Of a DNA stretch of 64,000 bases, positions 19,836 through 28,467 are shown one piece after another. Source of the stretch: Burkholderia sp. S171 (GTDB lineage: Bacteria; Pseudomonadota; Gammaproteobacteria; Burkholderiales; Burkholderiaceae); the NCBI RefSeq assembly GCF_009766085.1, contig NZ_LMUF01000030.1:247525-311524 (forward strand), in the 5' to 3' direction. The position numbers and the translations under genes are program-made. Under the pieces are notes generated by a model that was not told the origin of the DNA, ran no database searches, and worked only from the letters and a program-made list of their open reading frames with translations. The stretch's first letter is position 1. Each line of letters begins with the position of its first letter.

Positions 19836-20794
19836 AGCAGGAGTACATCGAAACGCTCATTAATCTACTGATGCTGTCCGCGCTCTTCGCCGGACTTGCG
19901 ATCTGGTGGTTGACCAAGCGAGGCGGCCGGCGTGGAAGGATTGCTGATCGCGCGCGCGAGGTCGCGCTTACGCAGCGAACGGAAAGCGTTCTGACGGAGG
20001 AGGCTGAGGAATATGGCGGGTGGCGCGCGCAGCTCTTGCAGCGGCTTGGAAACATCGGCGACAGGCTCCCGCTATTCGACGCTAAATACCGGCTCAAGCT
20101 TAAAAAGGAAATGGCACGTAGCGGCTATCGCAGCGGCCGTGCGGTATCCGTGCTGCTCGCAGTGAAGTTTGTCGTCGGATTGACGAGTGCCGGGCTCACT
20201 GTGATGCTGGGATCGAATATTCCGATGATCGGGCAATACCCGGCCGTGCGCGGCTCAGCGATGTTGATGGCGTTCATCGTTGGCATGGTCGTTCCAGAGT
20301 ACGTGGTCGGGTTTCGGGCATCACGCCGCCGCAAACAGATGGCCGGATGCCTACCCGACGCGCTTGATCTGCTGGTGATTTGCACGAATGCAGGCAACAG
20401 CCTGGGCGTGAGTATCCGGCGCGTCGCTGACGAGCTCAAGGCTATTTGCCCACCGCTTGCCGACGAATTTTCGCTTACGGCCGACGAACTCAAGCTCTCC
20501 GGTGATAGCACTCGTTCACTTCAGGGGCTAGCCGAACGAATCGACTTGCCTTCTATCCGCGCGCTGATCTCCACGCTCATACAGTCCATGCGCTACGGTA
20601 CCCCGATCACGCAAGCGCTACGCACGCTTTCGCGTACGGAACGCCTTGCTCACATTGTTTCGCTAGAGGAGAAGGCCGCCAAGCTTGCCCCGAAGATGGT
20701 CGTTCCGATGATGTTATTTATTCTTCCGGCGGTAGTGTTGATTGCGGCCGGTCCTGCGGTTATCCAGCTTCTCGACCTCATTTCAAAGCAATGA
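19832..20794 (+). CDS. tadC: Tad pilus inner-membrane platform protein TadC
   Basis: The 320-residue protein is a second T2SSF-domain platform protein. It has an N-terminal membrane segment, a pair near residues 105-150, and a C-terminal pair around 285-315. The cytoplasmic domain includes LPDALDLLVICTNAGNSLGVSIRRVADEL, the TadC counterpart of the TadB segment. It pairs with TadB. The start overlaps the tadB stop and its stop overlaps the tadD start, each by four bases. Confidence 0.93.
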   Translation: MKQEYIETLINLLMLSALFAGLAIWWLTKRGGRRGRIADRAREVALTQRTESVLTEEAEEYGGWRAQLLQRLGNIGDRLPLFDAKYRLKLKKEMARSGYRSGRAVSVLLAVKFVVGLTSAGLTVMLGSNIPMIGQYPAVRGSAMLMAFIVGMVVPEYVVGFRASRRRKQMAGCLPDALDLLVICTNAGNSLGVSIRRVADELKAICPPLADEFSLTADELKLSGDSTRSLQGLAERIDLPSIRALISTLIQSMRYGTPITQALRTLSRTERLAHIVSLEEKAAKLAPKMVVPMMLFILPAVVLIAAGPAVIQLLDLISKQ

Positions 20795-21696
20795 AAAGAA
20801 ACCACTACTCATTCACTCGCCGCCTGGTCGCTGGATCGGCTGCACGCTGCCTTTACCGGGCCGTTCTCGGCGCGATGATTCTCGGCACGACCGTCGCCTG
20901 CACCACGACCGCCCAACGCACGGCCAATACGCAACCGGTCACGCGCAATTCCTCGCCGAGCAGCATGAGTGAACTGCGCATTGCCGACACGGCTCTGGAC
21001 TCGGGCAACATGGAAGTTGCAACGACCATATACGACCGGATAGTACAGGCCGATCCGCACTCGGTGGCAGGCCTGACCGGACTCGGCAACACCCTGTACG
21101 CCGTCGGCGATTTCACGCGTGCAGGCGTTTATTATCAGCGCGCCAGCCTGATCGATCCGGCTAACATCGCACCGCTCATCGGACTTGCGCGAGTGGCGAT
21201 CCATCAGCGCCGTTTCAATGACGCGATCTCCTCCTATCAGCGCGTCCTCACACTCGCGCCGGGTGACCCGCTGGCGTCGGCGGGCCTGGGTGCCGCACTC
21301 GACTTAAGCGGGGACCACGCGGGCGCGCAGATCGCTTTGCGCGAAGCGCTCAAGGTCAATCCGGGCGATCCTGTACTGAGCTCGAACCTCGGTTTGTCGC
21401 TGATCCTCGGAGGCAATCCCCGTGACGGCGCAAACGTCCTGCTCGACGTCACCCGCTACCCGCAAGCGCCGCCCCAGGCCCGCCAGGATCTCGCCCTGGC
21501 CTATGGCCTTCTCGGTAATACGGAAGCAGCAGCCGAAATTCTCGGGCGGGACTTGCCCAAGGCATCAGTGCAGGACAATCTGCGCTATTACGAGATCCAG
21601 CGCCAACGCCTTTTGCAGCAGCCGGTGTCATCCGCTTCATCGTCCAAGGTCACGGCAGTACCGGCGCAGTCCATACAGGCCGCAAGCTTGCGCTAA
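20791..21696 (+). CDS. tadD: TPR-repeat Tad pilus lipoprotein TadD
   Basis: The 301-residue protein has a lipoprotein-type signal (TVAC at about residues 34-37) followed by tetratricopeptide repeats from about 65 to 240. GLTGLGNTLYAVGDFTRAGVYY and RVLTLAPGDPLASAGLGAAL show the TPR pattern. TadD-type proteins are pilotins or scaffolds needed for secretin assembly. It is the last gene of the rightward arm. No strong hairpin terminator follows before the methyltransferase-like gene at 21922. Confidence 0.9.
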   Translation: MKRNHYSFTRRLVAGSAARCLYRAVLGAMILGTTVACTTTAQRTANTQPVTRNSSPSSMSELRIADTALDSGNMEVATTIYDRIVQADPHSVAGLTGLGNTLYAVGDFTRAGVYYQRASLIDPANIAPLIGLARVAIHQRRFNDAISSYQRVLTLAPGDPLASAGLGAALDLSGDHAGAQIALREALKVNPGDPVLSSNLGLSLILGGNPRDGANVLLDVTRYPQAPPQARQDLALAYGLLGNTEAAAEILGRDLPKASVQDNLRYYEIQRQRLLQQPVSSASSSKVTAVPAQSIQAASLR

Positions 21697-21921
21697 CCGG
21701 GCGCACAACGAAGCGTTCGTGAAGCAGGCGATTTATACCGATGCTTATGCAAGGCAAAAGATAAGGATTCTTGAATAGATAGCGCTGAGAGGGTCCACGC
21801 CGGATTTTGCCGACGGATCGATACCGTGCGCGGTGTCCGCGAATAAGTTTGTGAACCCATGAAGCGCCTGGCCGAACCGGCCTACATCCATAGCAGATCC
21901 GCACTCTGACGAAACCGAATC

Positions 21922-22632
21922 ATGAAATCGAAAATTCCAGTGTTCACGGGTCAACCCGGTCAACCCGTTGTTTCCGAGGATTTCACCCAACCTCCGAAAT
22001 GGAAGGGCGTACTCATGACCCGCGATCAGCTAGTGGGCGAGATCGTGATGCGACTGCTTGCAGTCCTGATGTTGTCGATGTTCATCTCGTCGACGATCTA
22101 TCAGTTTCACAAAGATCCTTCACGGTACACGTTGCTGCTACTGGCGTTTTCTGAACTGCTGACGCTTGGGCTTGCTATCTGCACGCGCGTGCCGCGTGAG
22201 CGTGACTGGAACCCTGTAACCGTGGTGGTTTCCACCTGCGCCAGCTTCTATTTCGTAGCGTTCCGTCTCGATCCCGGGATTCACCTGATTTCCGAATCAG
22301 TTGCGGCCGGTCTGCAGATCGCGGGAGTAATGATTCAGCTCTACGCCAAGATATCATTGCGCCGCTCGTTCGGAATTTTGCCAGCGAATCGCGGCGTCGT
22401 TGTAAGCGGACCTTATCGTTTTGCGCGGCATCCGATTTACCTCGGGTATTTCGTCAATCAGGCCGGGTTTCTTTCGGCTAACTTTGGCGTGCGCAATCTC
22501 GCCGTGCTTTTGATTCTTTGGGCGTTACAGATCTTCCGCATCGCGCGAGAAGAAAGAATCCTGGTTAAGGATGAAAAATATCAGGAGTACGCTGCACGCG
22601 TGCGGTATCGATTGATACCTGGGGTATTTTGA
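21922..22632 (+). CDS. isoprenylcysteine carboxyl methyltransferase-like membrane protein
   Basis: The 236-residue protein has about five membrane segments and the C-terminal signature of the ICMT/phospholipid methyltransferase group: GPYRFARHPIYLGYF, then REERIL and YQEYAARVRYRLIPGVF. Members use S-adenosylmethionine to methylate lipids or small hydrophobic acceptors; bacterial acceptors are mostly unknown. A second in-frame ATG at 22015 has a better ribosome site (GGAAGGG, seven bases away), so the protein may have 205 residues. It lies 225 bases after tadD in the same direction, between the two arms of the Tad locus. Confidence 0.8.
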   Translation: MKSKIPVFTGQPGQPVVSEDFTQPPKWKGVLMTRDQLVGEIVMRLLAVLMLSMFISSTIYQFHKDPSRYTLLLLAFSELLTLGLAICTRVPRERDWNPVTVVVSTCASFYFVAFRLDPGIHLISESVAAGLQIAGVMIQLYAKISLRRSFGILPANRGVVVSGPYRFARHPIYLGYFVNQAGFLSANFGVRNLAVLLILWALQIFRIAREERILVKDEKYQEYAARVRYRLIPGVF

Positions 22633-22647
22633 AGGGGCCACGCATAG

Positions 22648-22863
22648 CGCGTTCGGCAGTCAAGCAAGCATTCTGCCGGTCAGGTTGTCGCTATCTTTCG
22701 AGCAAAGGAATCGCTTGGGCATCCTCGCGTAAAGCCGATTATTTCGGACCAGGGATACGACGCAGCAGCATTCGCGCAAACGATTCGTGTCACTCAATCC
22801 AAGGTAGTGGTGCGGCCACGTTTGCATCGTAAAACGAAGCGTTACGCTAACCACGGGCCGTAA
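22648..22863 (+). pseudogene. decayed IS5-like transposase fragment
   Basis: An open stretch without a start codon runs from after a stop at 22645 to the stop at 22861-22863. It includes KPIISDQGYDAAAF followed by VVVRPRLHRKTKRY, which resembles the DDE transposase block of IS5-family elements (a D-x-GYD motif, then a basic stretch before the YxxRH region). The match ends before that region and no inverted repeats were seen. It is a short remnant at best. Confidence 0.35.
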
Positions 22864-22913
22864 CCTAGTCAAGACAGTAGAGTCGTGAACCCGCCGGAGA
22901 AAATGAGACAGTT

Positions 22914-22948
22914 ACACCCATCCATTTTCTCCCACAAGCGATGGGTGT
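22914..22948 (-). terminator. possible weak terminator after tadG
   Basis: A 9-bp perfect stem (22914-22922 with 22940-22948) closes on a 17-base loop just past the tadG stop. There is no T run on the leftward strand, so it may be an RNA-stabilising hairpin rather than a true rho-independent terminator. Confidence 0.35.
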
Positions 22949-22964
22949 GTTTCGCAGCCTTCAT

Positions 22965-24470
22965 CTATTGCGTCAACACGACTTCCGTATAGCCCGAGCC
23001 ACTGCCGCCGCTCGTAGTACATGTCGCCGGGAAGAAGTTATTCTTGTACTGGCAGTCTTCACCGTAACCGGGACCGTTCGCGCTTGTGGCCGAGCAGTGA
23101 CTTGACGGGCTGTAGTATTGCTCGCCTGGCCCCACCCCCCCAGCGTCGTCCCACCAAAAAACTACCGCGGGAGCAATACCTGAAGAGCTGTTCGACAGTG
23201 CCGACATTTGGGAACAGCTTGGCGCCGCATAGGCCGCTCCGCCACCCGAAGTGGAAAAACAGTTGGAAAGCGCGGCTGCCGGTGCAGTACTAGAGTTGGA
23301 CAGAGCGTTGACGTAGCTTTGCGTCACCCCGGTTTGCACGTACAGCGAGCAGTTCGGTGTGGTCGATGTCTTCGTCGTCAGATACTGGGTGGTGCAGGTA
23401 TAGACGGTCGTAGTGTTCGATCCCGCCGTAGATGATGTGGACGTGCAGTTGGAGTAGCCTGAGCCGGGCGCATTGATGCCGAGGTAAGCCGAGAGGGTGT
23501 TATAGGATGACTGCGTGGGGGGCGGCACGAGTGTCAATCCGTTATAGACACTTGTGATTGAAGAACCCCCCCGGCTGTTGGTCGAGTTCACCGTAATTGT
23601 GTACGAGGAGTTGGCTTGTTCGCTGGGCGACTGGTTGTTCAGAAGAAGCGACGAATAAAACTTCTGCGTGTTCTGATTCGGCGCGCCATACGAGTTCGCT
23701 CCTGTGACCCCCACCCCGCAATTCGTATTTCCAAGGGTGTTGCCGTTTGTTATGTTCACCAGTGCCACGCCCAGCGGCTGGTTGGCGCTAAAGGAGGGCA
23801 TGACCTGGCCGGCTGGAACAGACTGAAAGCTGCTGCCAATCATGTAGTAGTTGTTGGTGGGGAGGCCCCCTGGTGTCGTCCAGGCCGGCAACGACGAATA
23901 ATCGTAGCCGTTGCCGCTCGCATTCAACGGCACCTTGTACAGATAAACCGAATTTCCGTCGCACGCCCGCGAGTTGACATGGCCAAGCGTCAGGTTCGCT
24001 GTGACGACCGGATCTCCGGCGGTTGCCGTCGCCGTGATGGTGGCCGAGGGGATGAGCAGCGACAACAGCGTTGTGGAAACCTTCGCGGTGGCGCTCACGG
24101 TGACGGTGTAGGCCGCAGAACTGCCAAGCGCAGGATTGATCGTGCCATTGCTGTTTGTCGAGACGGTTGGCGCTGTAATCGAAATGCTCGACGGCAGGAT
24201 CGTGCGATTGAAGTAATTAGTTGCGACCTGAGTTGCTAAGGCGCTCTGACCAGGAACCGAGAAGACTGCGGCGCCCGCGATTGCGGCCTGATCGACTGCA
24301 TTCTGCAGGCTCGCGCGGTATTGAATCATGCGTGCATAATCGACAGCGCCTCCCACAATCAGCATCATTGGGACGAGCAGCAATGCAAACGTCATGGCGA
24401 TAGCGCCCGTCTCATCCGCGATGAGACGGGATAGCGTGCGCAAGAACTGGGGCTTCATTGACGGCGGCAT
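22965..24470 (-). CDS. tadG: TadG-like Tad pilus assembly protein
   Basis: The 501-residue protein starts with a TadE/G-type N terminus: LIADETGAIAMTFALLLVPMMLIVGGAVDYARMI is one hydrophobic anchor after a Gly-Ala step. A long Ser/Thr/Asn-rich region follows, with scattered cysteines (about residues 320-490), probably exposed outside the membrane. TadG-like proteins are needed for pilus assembly, and their exact role is unsettled. The ATG at 24470 has a TGAGGA ribosome site seven bases upstream that overlaps the tadF stop, so the longer reading into tadF is rejected. It is the last gene of the leftward arm. Confidence 0.85.
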   Translation of the reverse strand: MPPSMKPQFLRTLSRLIADETGAIAMTFALLLVPMMLIVGGAVDYARMIQYRASLQNAVDQAAIAGAAVFSVPGQSALATQVATNYFNRTILPSSISITAPTVSTNSNGTINPALGSSAAYTVTVSATAKVSTTLLSLLIPSATITATATAGDPVVTANLTLGHVNSRACDGNSVYLYKVPLNASGNGYDYSSLPAWTTPGGLPTNNYYMIGSSFQSVPAGQVMPSFSANQPLGVALVNITNGNTLGNTNCGVGVTGANSYGAPNQNTQKFYSSLLLNNQSPSEQANSSYTITVNSTNSRGGSSITSVYNGLTLVPPPTQSSYNTLSAYLGINAPGSGYSNCTSTSSTAGSNTTTVYTCTTQYLTTKTSTTPNCSLYVQTGVTQSYVNALSNSSTAPAAALSNCFSTSGGGAAYAAPSCSQMSALSNSSSGIAPAVVFWWDDAGGVGPGEQYYSPSSHCSATSANGPGYGEDCQYKNNFFPATCTTSGGSGSGYTEVVLTQ

Positions 24471-24480
24471 GCGGGAATCC

Positions 24481-25080
24481 TCAGGAACAGGGTGCGGTGC
24501 ACGCAATCGACAGGTTGTTGCGAGGCCGTGCAAACGCCGTCTGAGTCAGCGTGAAACTCGACGGGATCAGGTACTGGATCACCGAACTGTACTGATAGGT
24601 CGCCTTGACGATGATCACGCTGTCGCCGGGCGCGCCGGCATTCGGCAACAGGTTGGTCGGCGTCGTAGCGAGCGTTTGGGCCGTGTTGCCCAAGGTTGTC
24701 GCCGCAGCGGTGCACGAGTGATCGCTCTCCCAATCGACAGTTACGCCGCTGCTCGTGTAGTTGGTCACGCTCGCCATCGCCACCGAGAAATTGCCAGCAC
24801 CGGTCGCCGCCCCGGTTGGAAAGGGCGTCATCATTAACTTGCCTGCCTGGCAGAAATTGCCCAGCACGCCGGTTGTTCCACTCGTTACGCCATTGGTTTG
24901 CTGCGATATCAGGTCGGCCATGGATGTAGCTGCGTTGGCCAACTGCATGTTCACCCTGACGAACTGCCCAAGCTCGTAGATACCGAACAGGAGCGCTGTC
25001 ATGAGCGGCAGGACAAACACAAATTCCAACGTGGCAACACCACGCGCGTTTTTTAGAAATCGACAAAGCCCGGGCAGCAT
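24481..25080 (-). CDS. tadF: TadE-like minor pilin (TadF position)
   Basis: The 199-residue protein has a pseudopilin-like N terminus, LKNARGVATLEFVFVLPLMTALLFGIYELG, with a G/VATLEF step like a prepilin cleavage site (glutamate at +5) and one hydrophobic segment. The rest is a predicted periplasmic domain with a few cysteines. It is a minor pilin of the TadE/TadF group. The start overlaps the previous stop by one base (TAATG) and has GGAG upstream, which decides it. Confidence 0.82.
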   Translation of the reverse strand: MLPGLCRFLKNARGVATLEFVFVLPLMTALLFGIYELGQFVRVNMQLANAATSMADLISQQTNGVTSGTTGVLGNFCQAGKLMMTPFPTGAATGAGNFSVAMASVTNYTSSGVTVDWESDHSCTAAATTLGNTAQTLATTPTNLLPNAGAPGDSVIIVKATYQYSSVIQYLIPSSFTLTQTAFARPRNNLSIACTAPCS

Positions 25081-25760
25081 TAATAAGGCTCCGTCTGAAA
25101 GGCGAGGGTTGACATCAGCATTGCGTTTCCGGAAAGGAAAGACGCAACCCATGGCATGTTGTAGCCGACTTGCAGGATGACGTCGTACTTTGGCGACAAT
25201 GACGCCTTGGTCTGGGTCATGACGCCATTGTTGACGTTCGCGACGGTCAGTGTCGTAAAACCAACGCCAGCTGGCGTCCCGGAGCTTCCCGCCGCGACAT
25301 AGATCTGGATCGTCGCGGTGCACGACGGAACGAGGCTGTAGCCGCTCACGGTCAGGTCGTTGCAGACTGCAGTGACGAGATTGCTGGAGTACGCGCCGGA
25401 CGCCCCGGTGAGCGTTCCAATACGGATCAACCGGGCGGCGTCGCGTGCCGCGTTGTCCATGAGCGATTGCCTCGTGAACATCAGGCCAAACTGGAATGTC
25501 CCAATCATGACCGCGAGGAGAAGCGGGAACACGAATACATACTCGAGTGCGGCCACACCGCCGTCCTCGGACCAGAGTCTCGCCAACGGCTTGACGGTGA
25601 CCTTCGCGCGCGACGTTTCTTTGCGCCGCGTGTGACAAAACGCGGCGACGAAACGGCGTCCGAAACTGATGCATTTTTTTGGCACGGTTGCGCGAACGAG
25701 CCTGGACAGCGCTGCCTTCAATATTGAGCGTGCGCACTCGTTATGCGTGCGTTTTTTCAT
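25080..25760 (-). CDS. tadE: TadE-like minor pilin
   Basis: The 226-residue protein has the minor pilin motif EDGGVAALEYVFVFPLLLAV starting at about residue 65, with a G/VAALEY step and glutamate at +5, then a periplasmic domain. About 65 basic residues precede the motif, much longer than a normal leader, so translation may begin inside this stretch at a less usual codon. The ATG at 25760 has only a weak AGGG site. It heads the three-gene leftward arm (tadE, tadF, tadG). Confidence 0.75.
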   Translation of the reverse strand: MKKRTHNECARSILKAALSRLVRATVPKKCISFGRRFVAAFCHTRRKETSRAKVTVKPLARLWSEDGGVAALEYVFVFPLLLAVMIGTFQFGLMFTRQSLMDNAARDAARLIRIGTLTGASGAYSSNLVTAVCNDLTVSGYSLVPSCTATIQIYVAAGSSGTPAGVGFTTLTVANVNNGVMTQTKASLSPKYDVILQVGYNMPWVASFLSGNAMLMSTLAFQTEPY

Positions 25761-26278
25761 ATGCCGCGAACCCTGAGTTCAGTAAATCATCTGTGTCAGG
25801 CGGTACTCAATGGACCCGAGCATTTGAGCGCTTGCTCGCTGAATCGACGGGCCGTTCTTCAGTCGCGTCTTTTGGAGATCAAAAGTCGAGATGCGTCTGA
25901 CGCCAAGTGTGTTGGGATTTTTAATCATCCTCACTTGGGATAACGGCAGGGGATCTGATTTGCTTTAGGCCGTCGCGCATGGCGTCAGCGGTGGCCGCGA
26001 AAGTCTGGACAGCCGGTTAGGTCGAATCGCAGGATTCAGAGATAGGCAAAAACGCCTACAAAGGCAGGGCAAACATCGAACATCCGTTCTTGACAGGTTG
26101 TTCGCACGAGGCCTTCTGAGCGGCTTACTTTTGATGGCTGCTCAGCGCTCAGATGAACTGGCGCTATCGGCCGGTTTCGGCCATTCCTCCGAGATTGCCG
26201 ACAACATAGGCGACGATTGCATCCTGAGGCGCGTGAAACTACCGCGCCGTAATCAATACGATGACGTCCCAGGCGAGG
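25761..26278. other. intergenic region upstream of the minor pilin arm
   Basis: This 518-base stretch should hold the promoter of tadE, tadF and tadG. It contains short frames on both strands but none with a convincing ribosome site or a recognised product. No operator-like repeat was found. Confidence 0.45.
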
Positions 26279-26785
26279 TCAATCACTGATCGGCAGTCCG
26301 GCGACTAACGCGATTCCATTCGCTGCCTGCTCGCCAACCGCATTCGAAACTTGTTCCATCGAACGAAAGCCGGTAATCACCCAATCTAGCCAAGTGTCTT
26401 CTTCGATTGCGAAACTGGCATCGCCCACCCTGACGACGCCGCTAAGATGATCCGCGCCGTCGAAGAAATTTAAGAATACGCGAGCGGTTTCGGATCTGCT
26501 TCTGACGCTTGTGATCTGGATAGTTACCGGAACCCCGTTCGGATTAATCTTGATCCCGAGGTGGGCTGCTCTCAGGTAGAACGCTGACATCATCGAATTG
26601 CGTACCCACGGCGTCACCAAATTCCCATTGGCATCGATCTTCGGCGCTTGTATACCGTCAGAAATCAACTGTCCCGTCTGAACGCTAGCAGAATGCTGCG
26701 CGTCAATCTTAGGGACAGTTGTAAGGCATCCCGCGAGTAATACGCATGTGAATCCGAGAACGCAGGCCAGACTTTTGTTCTTCAT
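26279..26785 (-). CDS. hypothetical lipoprotein
   Basis: The 168-residue protein has a classical lipoprotein signal, MKNKSLACVLGF then LLAGC with the cysteine near residue 19. The mature part has no motif that I recognise; it includes a repeated-strand-like stretch (PVTIQITSVRSRSETARVFL) and ends in a hydrophobic NGIALVAGLPISD. The ATG at 26785 is chosen because it begins the signal peptide; the upstream extension adds a sequence without signal features. It stands alone beside the Tad locus, transcribed in the same direction as tadE-G but 519 bases before them. Function is unknown. Confidence 0.6.
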   Translation of the reverse strand: MKNKSLACVLGFTCVLLAGCLTTVPKIDAQHSASVQTGQLISDGIQAPKIDANGNLVTPWVRNSMMSAFYLRAAHLGIKINPNGVPVTIQITSVRSRSETARVFLNFFDGADHLSGVVRVGDASFAIEEDTWLDWVITGFRSMEQVSNAVGEQAANGIALVAGLPISD

Positions 26786-28467
26786 GGGGAATGCCGTGAG
26801 TTGAACGGTCCGTCTTGAACCGCGGTTGTCGAAGACTGTATTAACGGTCGATATCATATTTTCTTTAGTATTTTAGATAACCGTCGAAATAATTGGCCGG
26901 AAGACGCTTAAGCGTTGCTAAGTATGAAGACTTGCGGGGCGACCTGACTTGCGGCTGCCTGCACCTGCGAATCTGCAGATGTCCGCTGCCGGGGCATTGC
27001 CCGCCCGTAATGGATCGGGTTGGGCAACAAGTACCGAGCACAAACCAAGCACAAGCCGGCCATGAACGGCCGTTGATCACCGCCGTATCGTGAACGCCAG
27101 AAGGTCCATTCGCGCGAAAAACGTCTCTTCCGATAAGCTCGCTTCCGCGACTTATTTTGATCGGCTACCAAGTTTGGCTAAAGAACACATTTCCTCGGAA
27201 GTTCAAATTTCACTCCAGTCGGCTGCTTGGTCGCCAAAATATAAATCTCATCACCTAGCGATGCCTCGTGATAGTCGGATGGCATCTTACATTCCGTGGT
27301 GAATAATATCCTGACGTCTAATAGATATGCATATATTAAAAATGGATGCACAGGACGACATTGATATACAGTTGTTGATGACGATTGAGGCTTTCATGCC
27401 CGCCCAGCGCGGCATCCCGGATCTTGGTAAACGTAAATCTTGCCGGGCTTAAAATTTGCAAAATCCTCACGAGAGAAAAAATAAGCGCTAATAGAATTCC
27501 AGTAAAGAAATAAACGAACCGCCAACCAGCTGGAATAAAAATTAGCAGTATGCCGAGTAAGAAATGGAGATGATTCCTCGTTTAAATAAATCACGAAAAT
27601 TTTCTTTTAGGCTCGCCGACTGATTGCGGGATTGCGTAGAATCATTGAAATTTTTTCGTTTTTTTATTGATTTTATTCCTCGATTAATATTCCTGCTTCG
27701 TAGAATACGATATTCCCACCGAAATATCGGCAAAATGGGGTCGGACTTGAGATGCCGGTGCGCGTGGGGACGCGTGGTCCTACTAGCGCTACGGACGTTA
27801 GAACGCTGCTGTCGATGATTGGCCTCCCGCTTTATCTTGCAAGCGGCCGTTGAATTCCTGGGGGATTGAAGGGCTGAAACGGGTCGACCGGTGTCAGACG
27901 CAGACCAACGTTTAGCGGACCCTAAGGGCGTTCAGCACGTTGTTTCGAGCGTTAGAAATTTGACCGACTTCAGTCCGATCCGCATTTCGCAGATAGGGCA
28001 CGTCTATGTGTCCACTGGACCGTTGTCGCGTCCGGAGTATTCGCAGAATTCGGATTTCTTCGAGGGCTGCGACAGAGCCTCGCCATGAAATGAGTCGGGA
28101 TCGCTTTTCAGGCTGTGCTCTCTTAACTAACTTGCTAATCATATGGGTACGGTGCGCATATGGGTACGGTGCGGCCGGCGACGTGACGGATAGCTAGGAT
28201 GACGTGCGACTTACAGCTTTTCAATGTCGTGCGCTGTACGCAGAAGATCGGCAAAAAGTCGCGAATTCTCCGCTTCCCATGATCTCCGGCGAGAGCCGCC
28301 GATCCCAATGCTAGCGCGGCAACCAGTCGGGTCGGTTGCCTTGGGGGCATTGCTGCAGAGGCGTGACGGTATTCTTAGTGGAGAGAAAAACGGTAGACCG
28401 TCAAGCATACCGTCATCAAAACGTAGATTTAGCTTGATGCAGTGAGACGAGTTTTTGACAACGCTGT
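26786..28467. other. gene-poor, partly A+T-rich tract
   Basis: Nearly 1.7 kb without a supported gene lies between the lipoprotein gene and ribE. Positions 27300-27740 are visibly A+T-rich, with runs of A and T, unlike the coding DNA on either side. Short frames at 27394-27594 and 27891-28088 have no recognised product or good ribosome site. It looks like decayed or recently acquired DNA. Confidence 0.5.
28140..28173. repeat. 17-bp perfect tandem duplication
   Basis: The 17-mer CATATGGGTACGGTGCG occurs twice, back to back, at 28140-28156 and 28157-28173. It lies in the gene-poor tract and encodes nothing recognisable. Confidence 0.9.

Noticed and set aside
26098..26289. Small frame on the plus strand next to the lipoprotein gene
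   Set aside because: There is no ribosome site and no recognisable product; its end overlaps the convergent lipoprotein gene by 11 bases.
27394..27594. Small frame on the minus strand in the A+T-rich tract
   Set aside because: The reading has no known motif and no good ribosome site; A+T-rich DNA with short open frames is expected by chance.
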